Below, piece by piece: positions 5,586 to 6,120 of a stretch of 6,120 bases of DNA. Source of the stretch: Dehalococcoidales bacterium. Its GTDB lineage: Bacteria; Chloroflexota; Dehalococcoidia; Dehalococcoidales; UBA5627. The translations under genes and the position numbers were made by a program. The notes under the pieces are model-generated. The model made no database searches and was not told the DNA's origin. It was given only the letters and a program-made list of their open reading frames with translations. The stretch is from contig JAQTVR010000041.1 in NCBI GenBank assembly GCA_028706995.1, forward strand, positions 2,453-8,572, read 5' to 3'. Within the stretch, counting starts at the first letter, position 1, and the number at the start of each line of letters is the position of its first letter.

Positions 5586-6120
5586 TTGAATAACGATAAA
5601 AAGGTAAAAATAAAGGTTGAAAATCTGTCCCTGTCCTTCGGTGGGGTACGTTCACTGATAGATGTCAGTGTAGATATAAAAGGAAACGAGATACTGGCTA
5701 TCATAGGGCCTAACGGCGCAGGCAAGACCAGTCTTCTCAACTGCATAAACGGCTTCTACAAACCGCAGAAAGGCGATATCTATTTCGAAGACCGGAATAT
5801 AACCTGTATCCGTCCCGATAAAGCCGCCAGGCTAGGACTTGCCCGGACATTCCAAAACATCGAGCTGTATACAGGTTTAAACACGCTGGATAATCTTATG
5901 GCAGCGAGGCATATATTGATGAAGCAGAATATCTTGAGCAGCGCCCTGTATTTCGGACCGGCGCACACGGAAGAGATAAAGCACCGGAAAACAGTCGAGG
6001 ATATAATAGATTTTTTAGAGATAGAACCTATTCGCAAACAGACAGTGGGGTCACTACCATACGGCATGCGAAAGAGGGTGGAACTGGGCAGGGCATTAGC
6101 CCTCGAGCCGAAGGTTCTAT
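5586..6120 (+). CDS. livG: Liv-type ABC transporter ATP-binding protein, LivG-like (3' partial)
   Basis: Cytoplasmic ATPase of a branched-chain amino acid/amide-type (HAAT) ABC importer; it powers uptake together with a LivF-like ATPase and LivH/LivM-like permeases. The 178 visible residues start at TTG and are cut by the window edge; the family is usually about 250-260 residues. Visible features are VENLSLSFGGVRSL (11-24), the N-terminal strand of LivG-type proteins; Walker A GPNGAGKT (41-48); LARTFQNIELY (85-95) with Q-loop Gln90; and the signature-region LPYGMRKRVELGRAL (157-171), where LPYG replaces LSGG as is common in Liv ATPases. The frame ends at LEPKVL, immediately before the expected Walker B. 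Despite the family name, HAAT systems also import aromatic acids, urea and other amides, so the substrate is open. LivF, LivH, LivM and a binding protein would be expected downstream. Confidence 0.93.
   Translation, partial: MNNDKKVKIKVENLSLSFGGVRSLIDVSVDIKGNEILAIIGPNGAGKTSLLNCINGFYKPQKGDIYFEDRNITCIRPDKAARLGLARTFQNIELYTGLNTLDNLMAARHILMKQNILSSALYFGPAHTEEIKHRKTVEDIIDFLEIEPIRKQTVGSLPYGMRKRVELGRALALEPKVL

Noticed and set aside
5435..5746. 103-residue minus-strand frame across the small gene and the start of the ABC ATPase
   Set aside because: It is antisense to the Walker A region of a clear ATPase; its sequence is Phe/Leu-rich with no recognisable domain.

Overview
The window is a single colinear run of seven genes, all on the + strand. 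It reads as an organic-acid uptake and activation cassette. Base composition looks like the low to mid 40s in % GC (by eye, not computed). Coding is dense, no gap exceeds 90 bases, and there are no tRNAs, rRNAs, insertion sequences, CRISPR arrays or phage genes. A tripartite (TRAP) carboxylate transporter, an acyl-CoA ligase, a flavoredoxin-type flavoprotein and a Liv-type ABC transporter together suggest an anaerobic heterotroph living on small or aromatic carboxylates. Dehalococcoidia-like Chloroflexota and Desulfobacterota are the groups that come to mind. This is inference from gene content, and the sequence does not fix the taxon.

Layout. Bases 1-1142 hold the C-terminal bulk of a TRAP substrate-binding protein (DctP family), whose start lies upstream of the window. 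After an 83-base gap with a small hairpin come the small membrane subunit DctQ (1226-1723) and, with no spacer, the large permease DctM (1724-3028). A class I adenylate-forming acyl-CoA ligase (3062-4615) and a flavoredoxin-like FMN protein (4655-5233) follow, each behind a strong AGGAGG-type ribosome binding site. An 87-base gap with a possible promoter leads to a 78-residue cysteine-containing protein of unknown function (5321-5557). A LivG-like ABC ATPase then starts with TTG at 5586 and runs off the right edge just before its Walker B motif.

How they may work together (inference): DctP captures a carboxylate outside the membrane, DctQM imports it with an ion gradient, and the ligase converts it to a CoA thioester. 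The flavoprotein may supply electrons to a later reductive step. The Liv-type transporter beginning at the right edge would be a second, ATP-driven importer for a related or different substrate.

The most useful non-routine points are the cysteine-patterned small protein, the hidden TTG start of the ABC ATPase, the Tat-like signal remnant ahead of the first in-window ATG, and the hairpin between the binding-protein and permease genes. I see no convincing evidence for a wholly new system; the small protein is the only real unknown.
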